Shown: piece by piece, positions 9,009-17,009 of the stretch | Position numbering within the stretch: position 1 is the first letter of the stretch | Layout: every line of letters starts with the position of its first letter | Source: Pseudanabaena sp. Chao 1811 | GTDB lineage: Bacteria > Cyanobacteriota > Cyanobacteriia > Pseudanabaenales > Pseudanabaenaceae | Direction: 5' to 3' | Length of the DNA stretch: 64,000 bases | Assembly (NCBI RefSeq): GCF_027942295.1 | Contig: NZ_CP101416.1 | Span: 1,900,001 to 1,964,000 of the forward strand | The notes under the pieces: generated by a model | The model's database searches: none | What the model was told of the DNA's origin: nothing | Seen by the model: only the letters and a program-made list of their open reading frames with translations | Translations under genes and position numbers: made by a program

Positions 9009-9112
9009 TATAGTAGTTTGCATTTTGTCGTAGGTAAAATGCAAACTAAAAGTCTTACTGGGTTTGATTTTTAGTTTGTAGATGAGCAAATCTTCATGTG
9101 CAAACTGCTATA
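9009..9112. repeat. MITE-like palindromic element upstream of amt
   Basis: Terminal inverted repeats TATAGTAGTTTGCA (9009-9022) and TGCAAACTGCTATA (9099-9112) match at 13 of 14 positions. Inside, 9014-9026 pairs perfectly with 9036-9048 (13-bp stem). The termini start with TATAG, like the MITE family at 10808, 26874 and 27093. The element ends one base before GGAGG (9113-9117). Confidence 0.55.
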
Positions 9113-9146
9113 GGAGGTAATTGCTTAGCAAGCCAACTAGCGGTGT

Positions 9147-10631
9147 ATGGATATAATCATGGCAAAGGCAATTAAAAAAAAGAATCAGTGGGCGCGTTTT
9201 TTGGCGATCGCGATCGGGGCAGCAATTTTCGCCGCATTTACACCATCGATCGCCCATGCGGTAGAGACAGGTACATTGGAATCTTTGAGTAAATCCACAG
9301 GTGAACTCAAGCTATCAGTCAATACGAGTTGGGTCTTAATCACGGGATTTTTAGTTTTCTTTATGCAGTGTGGTTTTGCCATGCTAGAGGCAGGTTTAGT
9401 CAGACAGACCGCAGTGGTCAATACATTGACTGAAAACTTCATAGATGCTGGTGTAACTCTTCTCGCATGGTGGTCTACAGGATTTGCGATCGCCTTTGGT
9501 ACAACTAGTAATGGTTTTTGGGGATTAGATGGCTTCTTCTTAAATAATGCCTTTACTCTAAGCAATAGTGGGACATTCGAATATGCAATGGGAGCAGGTG
9601 GTTCCACTGCACCAGTCAGTACCTTATCCCTGTTCTTTTTTCAGTTTGCCTTCTCCGCAACAGCCAGTACAATTACCACAGGCGCAATGGCTGAGCGAAC
9701 AGACTTTAGGGGAGACTTAATTTATGCTTTCATCATGGGTGCTGTCATGTATCCCGTGGTAGTGCATTGGGTGTGGAACAATGGTGGTTGGCTCAATAAA
9801 CTCAGCTTTCATGATTTTGCAGGGAGCGCGGTTGTACATACGGTGGGTGGATGGACATCGCTAATTGGAGCCTATCTGTTAGGACCTCGTCCTAATCGTG
9901 TATGGGGACAAATCCCGCCAGCACATAATCTTGGCTATGCCACAATCGGCACTATGATTTTGTGGTTTGGATGGTATGGATTTAATTGTGGTTCAACTTT
10001 GAGCTTGAGCAATCCGGGGTTAGTCAGCTTAATTGCGGTGAATACAACTCTAGCGGCTTCGACTGGAGCGATCGCTGCATTTCTCTATATATATTTCCGC
10101 TTTCGCCAGTGGCACCTATTTTGTGGACTGAATGGTTCCCTAGCAGGGTTAGTCGGTGTGACCGCAGGTTGCGCTTACATTATGCCTTGGGCAGCAGCAC
10201 TTATTGGCTTAGTAGCTGGTGTACTTGTCTTGTTGGTCGTAGACATCATTGAGTGGTTTGAAATTGACGATCCTGTGGGAGCCTTTGCTGTTCATGGGGC
10301 ATGTGGCATGTTGGGCGTGATCGCAGTTGGTTTATTGGGGCATCCAGCACTGACGATCAATAAAAAAGCTGGTCTATTCTTGGGTGGCGGCTTTGACTTG
10401 CTGGGAGTTCAGCTTGCGGGTGAAGTGGCAATTATTATTTTTGTCGTTATCTTTTCTTTTGTGATGTTTGGAGTAATCAATTCGATGGGACTATTGCGGG
10501 TTAATCCTGAAGCGGATCTCATTGGTATTGATGTCTACGAACATGGGGCATCTGCTTGGCCAGATGTTTACCCGATTGATGATCTGCAATTTGTGGGAGA
10601 GGCTGATGACGATGCAGATATAGAAGACTAG
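9147..10631 (+). CDS. amt: Ammonium transporter Amt
   Basis: 494 residues of the Amt/Mep/Rh family. A cleavable signal-like N-terminus (about 1-38, ending IAHAVE) precedes eleven expected membrane spans. Family hallmarks are FMQCGFAMLEAGLVR, the pore histidine in DFAGSAVVHTVGG, FGWYGFNCGS and DDPVGAFAVHGACGMLG. It moves ammonium, or NH3 after deprotonation, across the cytoplasmic membrane for nitrogen assimilation. The start could be 9147 or the second ATG at 9159; the GGAGG at 9113-9117 is about 30 nt from the first ATG, so neither start has a well-placed ribosome site. No GlnK/P-II gene adjoins it. The long upstream region suggests nitrogen and possibly cAMP control. Confidence 0.95.
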   Translation: MDIIMAKAIKKKNQWARFLAIAIGAAIFAAFTPSIAHAVETGTLESLSKSTGELKLSVNTSWVLITGFLVFFMQCGFAMLEAGLVRQTAVVNTLTENFIDAGVTLLAWWSTGFAIAFGTTSNGFWGLDGFFLNNAFTLSNSGTFEYAMGAGGSTAPVSTLSLFFFQFAFSATASTITTGAMAERTDFRGDLIYAFIMGAVMYPVVVHWVWNNGGWLNKLSFHDFAGSAVVHTVGGWTSLIGAYLLGPRPNRVWGQIPPAHNLGYATIGTMILWFGWYGFNCGSTLSLSNPGLVSLIAVNTTLAASTGAIAAFLYIYFRFRQWHLFCGLNGSLAGLVGVTAGCAYIMPWAAALIGLVAGVLVLLVVDIIEWFEIDDPVGAFAVHGACGMLGVIAVGLLGHPALTINKKAGLFLGGGFDLLGVQLAGEVAIIIFVVIFSFVMFGVINSMGLLRVNPEADLIGIDVYEHGASAWPDVYPIDDLQFVGEADDDADIED

Positions 10632-10657
10632 AGCTTGATGCTGCGAGGTATTGGTTG

Positions 10658-10701
10658 CTATTGTTTGTGCTTCTGAACTTCTGCCGAAGTACAAACAATA
10701 G
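10658..10701. terminator. Hairpin downstream of amt
   Basis: Sixteen-base stem CTATTGTTTGTGCTTC with one wobble position against 10686-10701, loop 12 nt, 27 bp after the amt stop. There is no U-run, so it is either a rho-independent-like end or an mRNA-stabilising stem. Confidence 0.45.
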
Positions 10702-10807
10702 GAGGGAAAGTGCGATAAGTTTTAGTTTTTAGGATTTTTCTGAGGTGATTTTGCTAGTATTGTTCGCATAGCTTGTACTGCTAAGGCTAAGTAATAGTTA
10801 ATTAGTT

Positions 10808-10902
10808 TTATCGCAATCCTAAAAGGTTTGTGGAAGATTATCCTCTGACAGATTACTCTTCTCCAAATCTAAAAATCTACAAATGATTGAGGACTGCTAT
10901 AT
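10808..10902. repeat. MITE-like element, copy 1 (partly degenerate)
   Basis: Left end TATCGCAATCCTAAAAGG and right end GATTGAGGACTGCTATAT match the ends of the copy at 26874-26964. The inner TTTGTGGA and AAATCTACAAATGATT blocks are also shared. The left terminus has diverged. Confidence 0.6.
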
Positions 10903-10941
10903 TGAGATTTTATTTAGGTTGAGCAGGGAATTACAAAGATA

Positions 10942-11628
10942 TTGGCAACATCCATGACTCCTGATTTCGGCTGGCAATTAGAATCATCTGAGGATCTGTC
11001 CCACGTAAGTCCTCAGTTATTAATCGAGCAACTGTACCATTACAAAGGCTTGCTTGAGGATCTGCTTGCTTTAGGGCTGTCTCTATCGAGTACTGACGAT
11101 TTAAGGACTTTTTTGGAGTCGGTGTTAGGGACTGCCAGAAAAATGACGAGGAGTGATGCAGGCAGTATTTATCTAATCGATCGCACTGCGCCAGTACATA
11201 CTGTCTGTTTTGAAGTGTCCCAAAATTCTTCACAGCCCGATCGCTCATTGGTGAATTTTGCAGTACCGCTTAATCAAGACAGCATTGTTGGTTACGTTGC
11301 ACTGACTGGGGAAACTCTGAATCTATCGGATGCCCATGATTTGCCAGAGGATGCTAGCTACTGCCATCACAAAACCTTTGATTACGATATTGAATATCAC
11401 ACCCGTTCGGTTTTAGCCGTACCAATGTTTGACTCTCAAAAAAGAACAATTGGTGTATTTCAGTTAATAAATCGTAAAGTTCAGGATATTTCAATTACGA
11501 AAGAAAATGTGCAAGAAATTACCCTTGCCTATTCCGCTTTTGATGAAAAATTATTGAGATCGATCGCTAGTCAGGTGTCTTTGTATATTGAGCGATCGCA
11601 ACTTTTAGGACAAGTCTTTAAGGCTTGA
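10942..11628 (+). CDS. GAF-domain protein
   Basis: 228 residues. A short N-terminal helix region (about 1-50) is followed by one GAF domain (about 50-220) of the phosphodiesterase or phytochrome type, with SDAGSIYLID, HTRSVLAVPMFDSQKRTIGV and FQLINRK typical of a small-ligand-binding GAF. No output domain is attached, so it probably acts in trans or as a ligand sensor. No bilin-binding Cys motif is evident. The frame opens with TTG at 10942, with AGGGA at 10925-10929; an ATG follows at 10954 without a ribosome site, so the start is uncertain by four codons. It precedes psbI by about 130 bp. Confidence 0.8.
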   Translation: MATSMTPDFGWQLESSEDLSHVSPQLLIEQLYHYKGLLEDLLALGLSLSSTDDLRTFLESVLGTARKMTRSDAGSIYLIDRTAPVHTVCFEVSQNSSQPDRSLVNFAVPLNQDSIVGYVALTGETLNLSDAHDLPEDASYCHHKTFDYDIEYHTRSVLAVPMFDSQKRTIGVFQLINRKVQDISITKENVQEITLAYSAFDEKLLRSIASQVSLYIERSQLLGQVFKA

Positions 11629-11757
11629 GTATTTATACTTAACTTGAAATAGCGATTCTGAAGGAAGTATCAGGAATTCCCATCTTTTCCTATAAGATTT
11701 AACATAGGATGAATTCTTAAATGAATTCTTAAATATTTATACGGAGATTATTTATAT

Positions 11758-11874
11758 ATGCTCACTTTAAAAATAGTGGTCTACATCACTGTCATATTCT
11801 TCATCAGTTTGTTTGTGTTTGGCTTCCTGAACAGCGATCCATCTCGCAATCCCGGTAACAGAGATCTCGAATAG
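11758..11874 (+). CDS. psbI: Photosystem II reaction-centre protein I
   Basis: A 38-residue single-span protein beginning [18 protein letters not shown] and ending [10 protein letters not shown], the complete PsbI pattern. PsbI sits beside CP43 and D1 in the thylakoid membrane and stabilises PSII dimers and early assembly. GGAG at 11743-11746 lies 11 nt before the ATG. Its stop (TAG, 11872-11874) overlaps by one base the GTG that can start the next gene, an ABC exporter. A tandem TGAATTCTTAAA pair lies just upstream (about 11710-11733). Confidence 0.95.
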   Translation: MLTLKIVVYITVIFFISLFVFGFLNSDPSRNPGNRDLE

Positions 11875-13667
11875 TGCCTAATACCTCCAAAGATAGCTCT
11901 GCTATGGCTCAACATGTAAATCGTCCCAAGAGTAATGATGGGCGTTTACTGTTGAGTCTATTGCCCTATGCAAAGAAAAATTCTCAACAGCTACTGATAT
12001 CGCTGTTTTTACTTGTACCTTTATCGATAGCTAGTGCGGTGCAACCTATTCTGGTGCAGCAGGCGATCGATGGGCCAATTAAGAATGGAGACCTGTTTGG
12101 TTTGCGGTGGATTTGTGTAGTTATCCTGCTTACAATTGCAGTGCGACTAATGTTTCAGGCATGGCAGGGCTACTTGGTGCAAAAGGTTGGACAAAAAATC
12201 ACGGCGGATATTCGCCAAGATTTATTCCAGCATGTTACGTCTCTATCGACCAGTTTTTTTGACCGTACTCCCGTCGGTAAACTGATTACACGTTTAACTA
12301 GTGATGTGGAGGCGTTGGGGGATGTTTTTGCCACTGGTGCTGTGGGTGTACTCAGCGATCTAGCCGCGATCGCTACCATTGCGGTATTTATGTTTTTGCT
12401 GCGGTGGGATTTAGCACTGCTGCTAGTGATGATGGTTTTACCTGTCACAGCTTTAATCGTTTATTTTCAGTACGAATATCGCAAGGCGAATTTCAAAGCA
12501 CGCGATCGCCTGTCCGAACTGAACTCGATCCTCCAAGAAAATATTATTGGCGCGAATATTGTCCAGCTATTTCGCCGCGAAAAGTTTAACTCTGACCAAC
12601 ATCTCAAGGTCAATCAGCAATATGTCGCTGAGGTTAATCGCACGGTTTTCCATGATTCGGCTGTGTCGGCAACGCTGGAATGGATCGCCCTAGTGGCGAT
12701 CGCGGGTGTACTCTGGCTCGGTGGTGGGCAAATCGTGCAGAATAACCTCACCTTTGGCGAGCTTTCAGCATTTATCCTATTCTCGCAGCGTCTCTTTGAC
12801 CCGATCCGTCAGCTAGCCGAGAAATTTACTACGATTCAGTCAGGATTTACGGCGGTTGAGCGGATCAATGCCATTCTTCAAGAACCCATCGAAATTCGTG
12901 ATCCTGAACATCCTAAGTCTTTACCCATTGATGGCACAGGGGAAATTTGTTTTGACCATGTATGGTTTGGTTATAAGCCCGATGAATATGTGCTTAAGGA
13001 TGTAAACTTCACCCTGAAGGCTGGTGAAAAAATTGCGCTCGTAGGTCCAACGGGGGCAGGTAAAAGCTCGATTATTCGTTTAATATCGCGCCTGTATGAA
13101 CCAACTAAGGGCAGAATTTTAATCGACGGTATTGATATTCGCGAAATTACCCAAGCGGAACTGCGGCGCTATGTGGGTGTGATTTTGCAAGATGCCTTTT
13201 TGTTTTCTGGGGATATCAAAGAAAATATTACGCTCGGTGAGGACTATGCGATCGAGCAGGTGATCGAAGCTGCCGAGTTGATGAATGTCGATCGCTTTAT
13301 CCGAGAGTTGCCAGATGCCTATGCAACGCAAGTGCGCGAACGTGGGACAAATCTGTCGGGTGGACAAAAGCAATTACTCGCCTTTGCTAGAGCCGCAATC
13401 CGCGATCCCCGCATTTTAATTCTCGATGAAGCTACGGCTAGCCTTGATGTCAGTACCGAATTTTTGATTCAACAGGCGTTAGATCGTCTATTGCGCGATC
13501 GCACCACGATCATCATTGCCCACCGTTTATCGACGATCCGCAATGTGGATCGCATTCTTGTCCTCAAGCAAGGTGAAGTGATCGAATCAGGCAGCCACGA
13601 TCAGCTAATTGCTAAAAATGGTTTATATGCCAGTCTCTACCAATTAGAAATGATGGCAACTCATTAA
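11874..13667 (+). CDS. ABC exporter, fused permease-ATPase (MdlB/MsbA type)
   Basis: 597 residues. Six predicted membrane helices (about 35-315) form an ABC type I exporter domain, followed by an ATPase domain (about 350-590) with Walker A GPTGAGKSS, signature LSGGQKQ, Walker B ILILDEATASLD and the H-loop in IIAHRLS. It resembles half-transporters that export lipids or hydrophobic compounds as dimers; the substrate cannot be read from sequence. The reading frame can start at GTG 11874, sharing a base with the psbI stop, or at ATG 11904 (MAQHVN). A terminator follows directly. Confidence 0.9.
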   Translation: MPNTSKDSSAMAQHVNRPKSNDGRLLLSLLPYAKKNSQQLLISLFLLVPLSIASAVQPILVQQAIDGPIKNGDLFGLRWICVVILLTIAVRLMFQAWQGYLVQKVGQKITADIRQDLFQHVTSLSTSFFDRTPVGKLITRLTSDVEALGDVFATGAVGVLSDLAAIATIAVFMFLLRWDLALLLVMMVLPVTALIVYFQYEYRKANFKARDRLSELNSILQENIIGANIVQLFRREKFNSDQHLKVNQQYVAEVNRTVFHDSAVSATLEWIALVAIAGVLWLGGGQIVQNNLTFGELSAFILFSQRLFDPIRQLAEKFTTIQSGFTAVERINAILQEPIEIRDPEHPKSLPIDGTGEICFDHVWFGYKPDEYVLKDVNFTLKAGEKIALVGPTGAGKSSIIRLISRLYEPTKGRILIDGIDIREITQAELRRYVGVILQDAFLFSGDIKENITLGEDYAIEQVIEAAELMNVDRFIRELPDAYATQVRERGTNLSGGQKQLLAFARAAIRDPRILILDEATASLDVSTEFLIQQALDRLLRDRTTIIIAHRLSTIRNVDRILVLKQGEVIESGSHDQLIAKNGLYASLYQLEMMATH

Positions 13668-13697
13668 AAAAGCGGTGCTTTGCGCCGCTTTTTTAAT
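13663..13697. terminator. Bidirectional terminator between ABC exporter and smpB
   Basis: Thirteen-base stem ATTAAAAAAGCGG / CCGCTTTTTTAAT with loop TGCTTTGCG. The exporter's TAA lies in the left arm, and the runs of A and T serve both converging genes. Confidence 0.85.
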
Positions 13698-13701
13698 GGA
13701 T

Positions 13702-14160
13702 TTAATGATTTTTCATAACCCGTTCGATATCACGTTTATCATCGCGCTTCTTCATGTCATCGCGCTTGTCGTGAAGTTTCTTTTGTCTCACTACTGCTAT
13801 ATCAACTTTAATCCAATTGTCCTTTTGGTAAACCTTGAGAGGGACTAAGGTTAATCCCTTCTGTTGCACTGATGCGATCAACTTACGGATTTCATCCTTA
13901 TGCAGCAACAGGCGACGGGTGCGGGTTGGCTCATGGTTAAAGTACACACTAGTTGTATGGTGCGGTGAAATATACATATTCAGCAGCATGATCTGCCCCT
14001 TCCGCACAATGCCATAGGCATCCCTGAGATTGGCTTTTCCCCCTTTAATAGATTTAACTTCCGTGCCAAGTAGCTCGATCCCTGCTTCGTGGGTTTCGAG
14101 AATTTCGTAATTAAATCTAGCTTGCCGATTTTCGGCGAGAACACGATAATAATTTGCCAT
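13702..14160 (-). CDS. smpB: SsrA-binding protein SmpB
   Basis: 152 residues, the usual length. The OB-fold core is recognisable from ARFNYEILETHEAGIELLGT, EVKSIKGGKANLRDAY and ISPHHTTSVYFNHEPTRTRR. A basic C-terminal tail (KKLHDKRDDMKKRDDKRD) enters the decoding centre. SmpB binds tmRNA and delivers it to stalled ribosomes for trans-translation. It lies 20 bp downstream of a small unknown gene on the same strand, probably in one transcript, and ends at the shared terminator. Confidence 0.96.
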   Translation of the reverse strand: MANYYRVLAENRQARFNYEILETHEAGIELLGTEVKSIKGGKANLRDAYGIVRKGQIMLLNMYISPHHTTSVYFNHEPTRTRRLLLHKDEIRKLIASVQQKGLTLVPLKVYQKDNWIKVDIAVVRQKKLHDKRDDMKKRDDKRDIERVMKNH

Positions 14161-14180
14161 TGATTCCCATTACAGACTGT

Positions 14181-14525
14181 CTAATATCCTGATATTTCTA
14201 ATAGCTTCCATTCTGGACTATCACTGAATGCCTTAGAAACGCGATCGGAGATGCTTTGACAGTGATTATTAACGCGCAGTGGTAACTCGGCGTTTTTAGT
14301 AACGCTAGTCAATTTTGCTTGATTGCCTTCGATTTCAGAGCGATGGATCAAAACTTCCACAGTCACGATTTTGGCGTGGGAAGTAGTTTCTGTCTCTTGA
14401 GCAATTACATAGTCATCGGTTTCATAGGTAATTACCAAGCTACAGGATTCCAACGTTTTGATAATCGTTGAATGCAAGTTTTCGGGAGCGATTTCAACTA
14501 AGAAATGTTGAGTGTATCTAGCCAT
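14181..14525 (-). CDS. Conserved hypothetical protein upstream of smpB
   Basis: 114 residues, soluble, with no recognised family. The order of strands and helices (TQHFLVEIAPENLHSTIIKTL, DDYVIAQET, VTVEVLIHRSEI) suggests a compact alpha/beta fold. The sequence contains no obvious catalytic motif, and two of its cysteines lie in non-motif positions. It is separated from smpB by 20 bp and shares its strand, which suggests co-transcription. The start ATG at 14525 has no strong ribosome site. Function unknown. Confidence 0.65.
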   Translation of the reverse strand: MARYTQHFLVEIAPENLHSTIIKTLESCSLVITYETDDYVIAQETETTSHAKIVTVEVLIHRSEIEGNQAKLTSVTKNAELPLRVNNHCQSISDRVSKAFSDSPEWKLLEISGY

Positions 14526-14947
14526 AAATCATCAAAACAACTGGTGCGGCTAGCAGTTTACTAGTCCTTGTCTACAAACCGTTTCTAAAAGCTATATACC
14601 TATTCTAGGCTATGTCGTTTGTGGACATAGACACTTTGAGGAGTACAGCCTAACCATCATAAACCAACGTGTACTTCTATTGGTAAGGATATGAAGCTAG
14701 CAAGAAGCCTAACTTTTATTCTCTATACAGCGCAAAGCGCTGACTTGAAACGCAGAGGAATTTTTGAAAGTGCGGCGAAGCCGCACTTTCAAAAATTCCT
14801 CTGTACTACTTTAAGCCTCCACAGGCTGTAATCTCAAAGAGAGTTGTGGTATATCGCACCGCAACTCTCGATCTATCAAGGCAAGACGATGCACCTTGAT
14901 AGATCTGGTTTTTTGCTATATTTATTGCAAAATTGGAGTGAGTGGGC
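14526..14947. other. 422-bp gene-free stretch upstream of the kinase gene
   Basis: Contains a small AGCGC-AAA-GCGCT hairpin (14729-14741), a 24-bp perfect hairpin (14753-14803) and, near the kinase start, an imperfect inverted repeat CTATCAAGG / CCTTGATAG (about 14872-14902). No gene was recognised. Confidence 0.65.
14753..14803. repeat. Long perfect hairpin, 24-bp stem, loop GAA
   Basis: 14753-14776 pairs with 14780-14803 without mismatch around GAA. It has no U-run, so it is unlike a classic terminator and more like the other long palindromes of this window. Confidence 0.8.
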
Positions 14948-16738
14948 ATGATTGGTCAATTACTAGATGGGCGCTATCGCATTGCTAGCAAGCTGGGTGA
15001 GGGTGGTTTTGGGCATACATATTTAGCCCATGATACGCGCATACCCAATGAGCCACTTTGTGTAGTTAAGCACCTGAAGCCCGCTAGTGGCGATCGCGAA
15101 TATCTCAAAGTCGCCAATCGCTTATTTACCAGTGAGGCGCAAGTCCTTGCCAAATTGGGCGATCACGATCGCATTCCGCGCTTACTTGCCTATTTTGAGC
15201 AGGCGGGAGAATTTTACTTAGTAGAAGAATTTGTCGAGGGGCGATCGCTAGAATTGGAATTAGTACGCGGCTATCGAATGGGGGAAGCCCAAGTAATTCA
15301 AATATTAGATGATTTATTAAGTATTTTGGAATATACCCATGCTCAAGGGGTAATTCACCGAGATCTGAAGCCAGACAATATTATTCGCCGTAAATCTGAC
15401 GGTAAATTGGTACTGATTGATTTTGGTGCGATTAAACAGGTACAAAATCAGATGGCGCAGGAGGGACAAACTGTTGCCACAGTAGCGATTGGTACTCTAG
15501 GTTATATGCCCAGTGAGCAAGCCCAAGGAAAACCGCGCCCTAGTAGTGATTTATATGCGATCGGTGTTATTGGCATTCAGGCACTCACTGGCTTGCAGCC
15601 TCGTGAATTACAAGAGGACTATCAAACGGGGGAATTAATTTGGCAGCATCTTGTACCCAATAAAACAGGGTTAGTTGATGTATTAACTAAGATGACCCGC
15701 TATCACTACAAAGATCGCTATGAGTCGGCGGCGGAAATTCGCAAAGTGCTAGCAAATTTGGGATCACATCATTTACCAACCCATCAATCAGTGCAGTCTG
15801 CCAATGGTATTCAGTCTACGATTGTGAGTACTAATAGCGGCAATGATTTAGGGACTGAGGTTTTACCTAAGGTTCCACCGACACAACCCCATAGTCCTGC
15901 GATCGCCCAATCGCCAATGCCATCAATTCAACCTTTAGTCCAGCCTTTACCTGCCCCGACCACACCACCACCCACTACGCCCGTTAATCTCCATCCTGCT
16001 CCCTCCGAAAATTCTCCACAGCATACGGTACAGGTATCTGCCCCCTATCAAACTAGTGATCATAAAGGTAGTAATAAGGGCTTATGGATTGCGGTCTGGG
16101 TGGCTGCCTTTGCTACCGCGATCGCGATCGGGGCAGTGATGGCAACTCGTAATGGATCTAATACCTTGAATCCTGTTGCCAATAACTCAACTAGTAAGCC
16201 TACAGTCACACCTAGTCCCAATTCTCCAACTGTCGCCAGTCCTTCAACGCCTACTGAAACTGCTAGTCCTACCTCTACTCCTAAGGATTCTCCCTCTGCT
16301 ACGGTTAGCCCTACCGCTACACCTACTACTAAGCCAACGAAAACAGCGATCGCGCCTTTATCGGAGGCAGAGGCGGTGGATCTTGTGAATAATTTAGTAG
16401 CGGCTAAAAATCAAATGTTTGCCCCACCTTTTGATCGCCAGCTATTAGCAGAACTCACTACAGGTGAAGCCTACGAAAAACGCAAAGGTTCAATTGACTG
16501 GTTGCAAAGTAATAATGCTTTTTATAGCTATGGTGACTTTAAGGTAAGCCGCGCAGGATCGTTTGGAATTCAAGATAATCAAGCAAATGTAACGGTCGAA
16601 ATTTTTGAAAGTCCCACCCTTTACGTCAATGGCAAGATTGATCGATCGCAGTCGCAGCCATCAAGGGGGCGATATATTTGCAACCTAAAGTTTGAGGATG
16701 GCAAATGGAAAATTGCCAACTTAACTAAGGTGGACTAA
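14948..16738 (+). CDS. Membrane-anchored Ser/Thr protein kinase with C-terminal ARC6/IMS-like domain
   Basis: 596 residues. The kinase domain (about 8-270) has the glycine loop LGEGGFGHTYLA, the catalytic loop HRDLKPDN (Asp139) and IDFGAIKQV as the DFG segment, with GTLGYMPSEQ as activation segment. A Pro/Thr-rich linker follows, then one membrane helix (about 380-402) and a second Ser/Thr/Pro-rich stretch. The C-terminal about 120 residues (LSEAEAVDLVNNLVAAKNQMF to IANLTKVD) resemble the IMS domain (DUF4101) of ARC6-like proteins and would lie outside the membrane. GGAG (14935-14938) is 9 nt before ATG 14948, favouring it over the in-frame GTG at 14942. A sensor kinase of eukaryotic type is inferred; the signal is unknown. 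Confidence 0.88.
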   Translation: MIGQLLDGRYRIASKLGEGGFGHTYLAHDTRIPNEPLCVVKHLKPASGDREYLKVANRLFTSEAQVLAKLGDHDRIPRLLAYFEQAGEFYLVEEFVEGRSLELELVRGYRMGEAQVIQILDDLLSILEYTHAQGVIHRDLKPDNIIRRKSDGKLVLIDFGAIKQVQNQMAQEGQTVATVAIGTLGYMPSEQAQGKPRPSSDLYAIGVIGIQALTGLQPRELQEDYQTGELIWQHLVPNKTGLVDVLTKMTRYHYKDRYESAAEIRKVLANLGSHHLPTHQSVQSANGIQSTIVSTNSGNDLGTEVLPKVPPTQPHSPAIAQSPMPSIQPLVQPLPAPTTPPPTTPVNLHPAPSENSPQHTVQVSAPYQTSDHKGSNKGLWIAVWVAAFATAIAIGAVMATRNGSNTLNPVANNSTSKPTVTPSPNSPTVASPSTPTETASPTSTPKDSPSATVSPTATPTTKPTKTAIAPLSEAEAVDLVNNLVAAKNQMFAPPFDRQLLAELTTGEAYEKRKGSIDWLQSNNAFYSYGDFKVSRAGSFGIQDNQANVTVEIFESPTLYVNGKIDRSQSQPSRGRYICNLKFEDGKWKIANLTKVD

Positions 16739-16757
16739 TACCAAAGATAGCTGTGAT

Positions 16758-16820
16758 GCTTTTTAAGCAAGGGTTTATTTGCCCGCCTTCGGCGGGCAAA
16801 TAAACCCTTGCTTAAAAAGC
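16758..16820. repeat. Long perfect hairpin, 30-bp stem, loop TTC
   Basis: 16758-16787 pairs base for base with 16791-16820 around a three-base TTC loop. It lies 20 bp after the kinase stop, in a 271-bp gap before the protease gene. It may act as a transcript end, although it far exceeds a usual terminator. Confidence 0.85.
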
Positions 16821-17009
16821 GCTATATCATAGATTTATTGAGATGTATTGAATGTGATAACTAGAATTTGGGTAATGTTTTGTATAGCTTAAATTCTAGA
16901 AACCTATAGTTGAATTATGGTGATGTTTTGAAGCCATTGAGCAACAAAAACATTACAACACGGGACTAATTACTCAAACTAGGACTCAATAAACTGAAGA
17001 GAGGATTGT

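Larger units (their letters stand above)
8530..9146. other. 617-bp divergent intergenic region upstream of amt
   Basis: No credible gene. From left to right it holds a minus-strand terminator-like hairpin (8605-8633), a CRP-type palindrome (8737-8752), a weak NtcA-type promoter (8840-8881) and a 104-bp inverted-repeat element (9009-9112) that ends at a GGAGG. A 91-codon minus-strand frame at 8814-9089 looks spurious. Confidence 0.7.
10632..10941. other. 310-bp gene-free stretch between amt and the GAF gene
   Basis: Holds a hairpin after amt (10658-10701) and a MITE-like copy (10808-10902). Nothing else was recognised. Confidence 0.7.

Noticed and set aside
8814-9089. 91-codon minus-strand frame in the amt upstream region
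   Set aside because: It spans the putative promoter and a palindromic element, has no ribosome site and no recognisable protein character.
9121-9158. Eleven-codon TTG-started leader peptide after GGAGG upstream of amt
   Set aside because: A good ribosome site is present but TTG plus an 11-codon frame is too easily found by chance to list as a gene.
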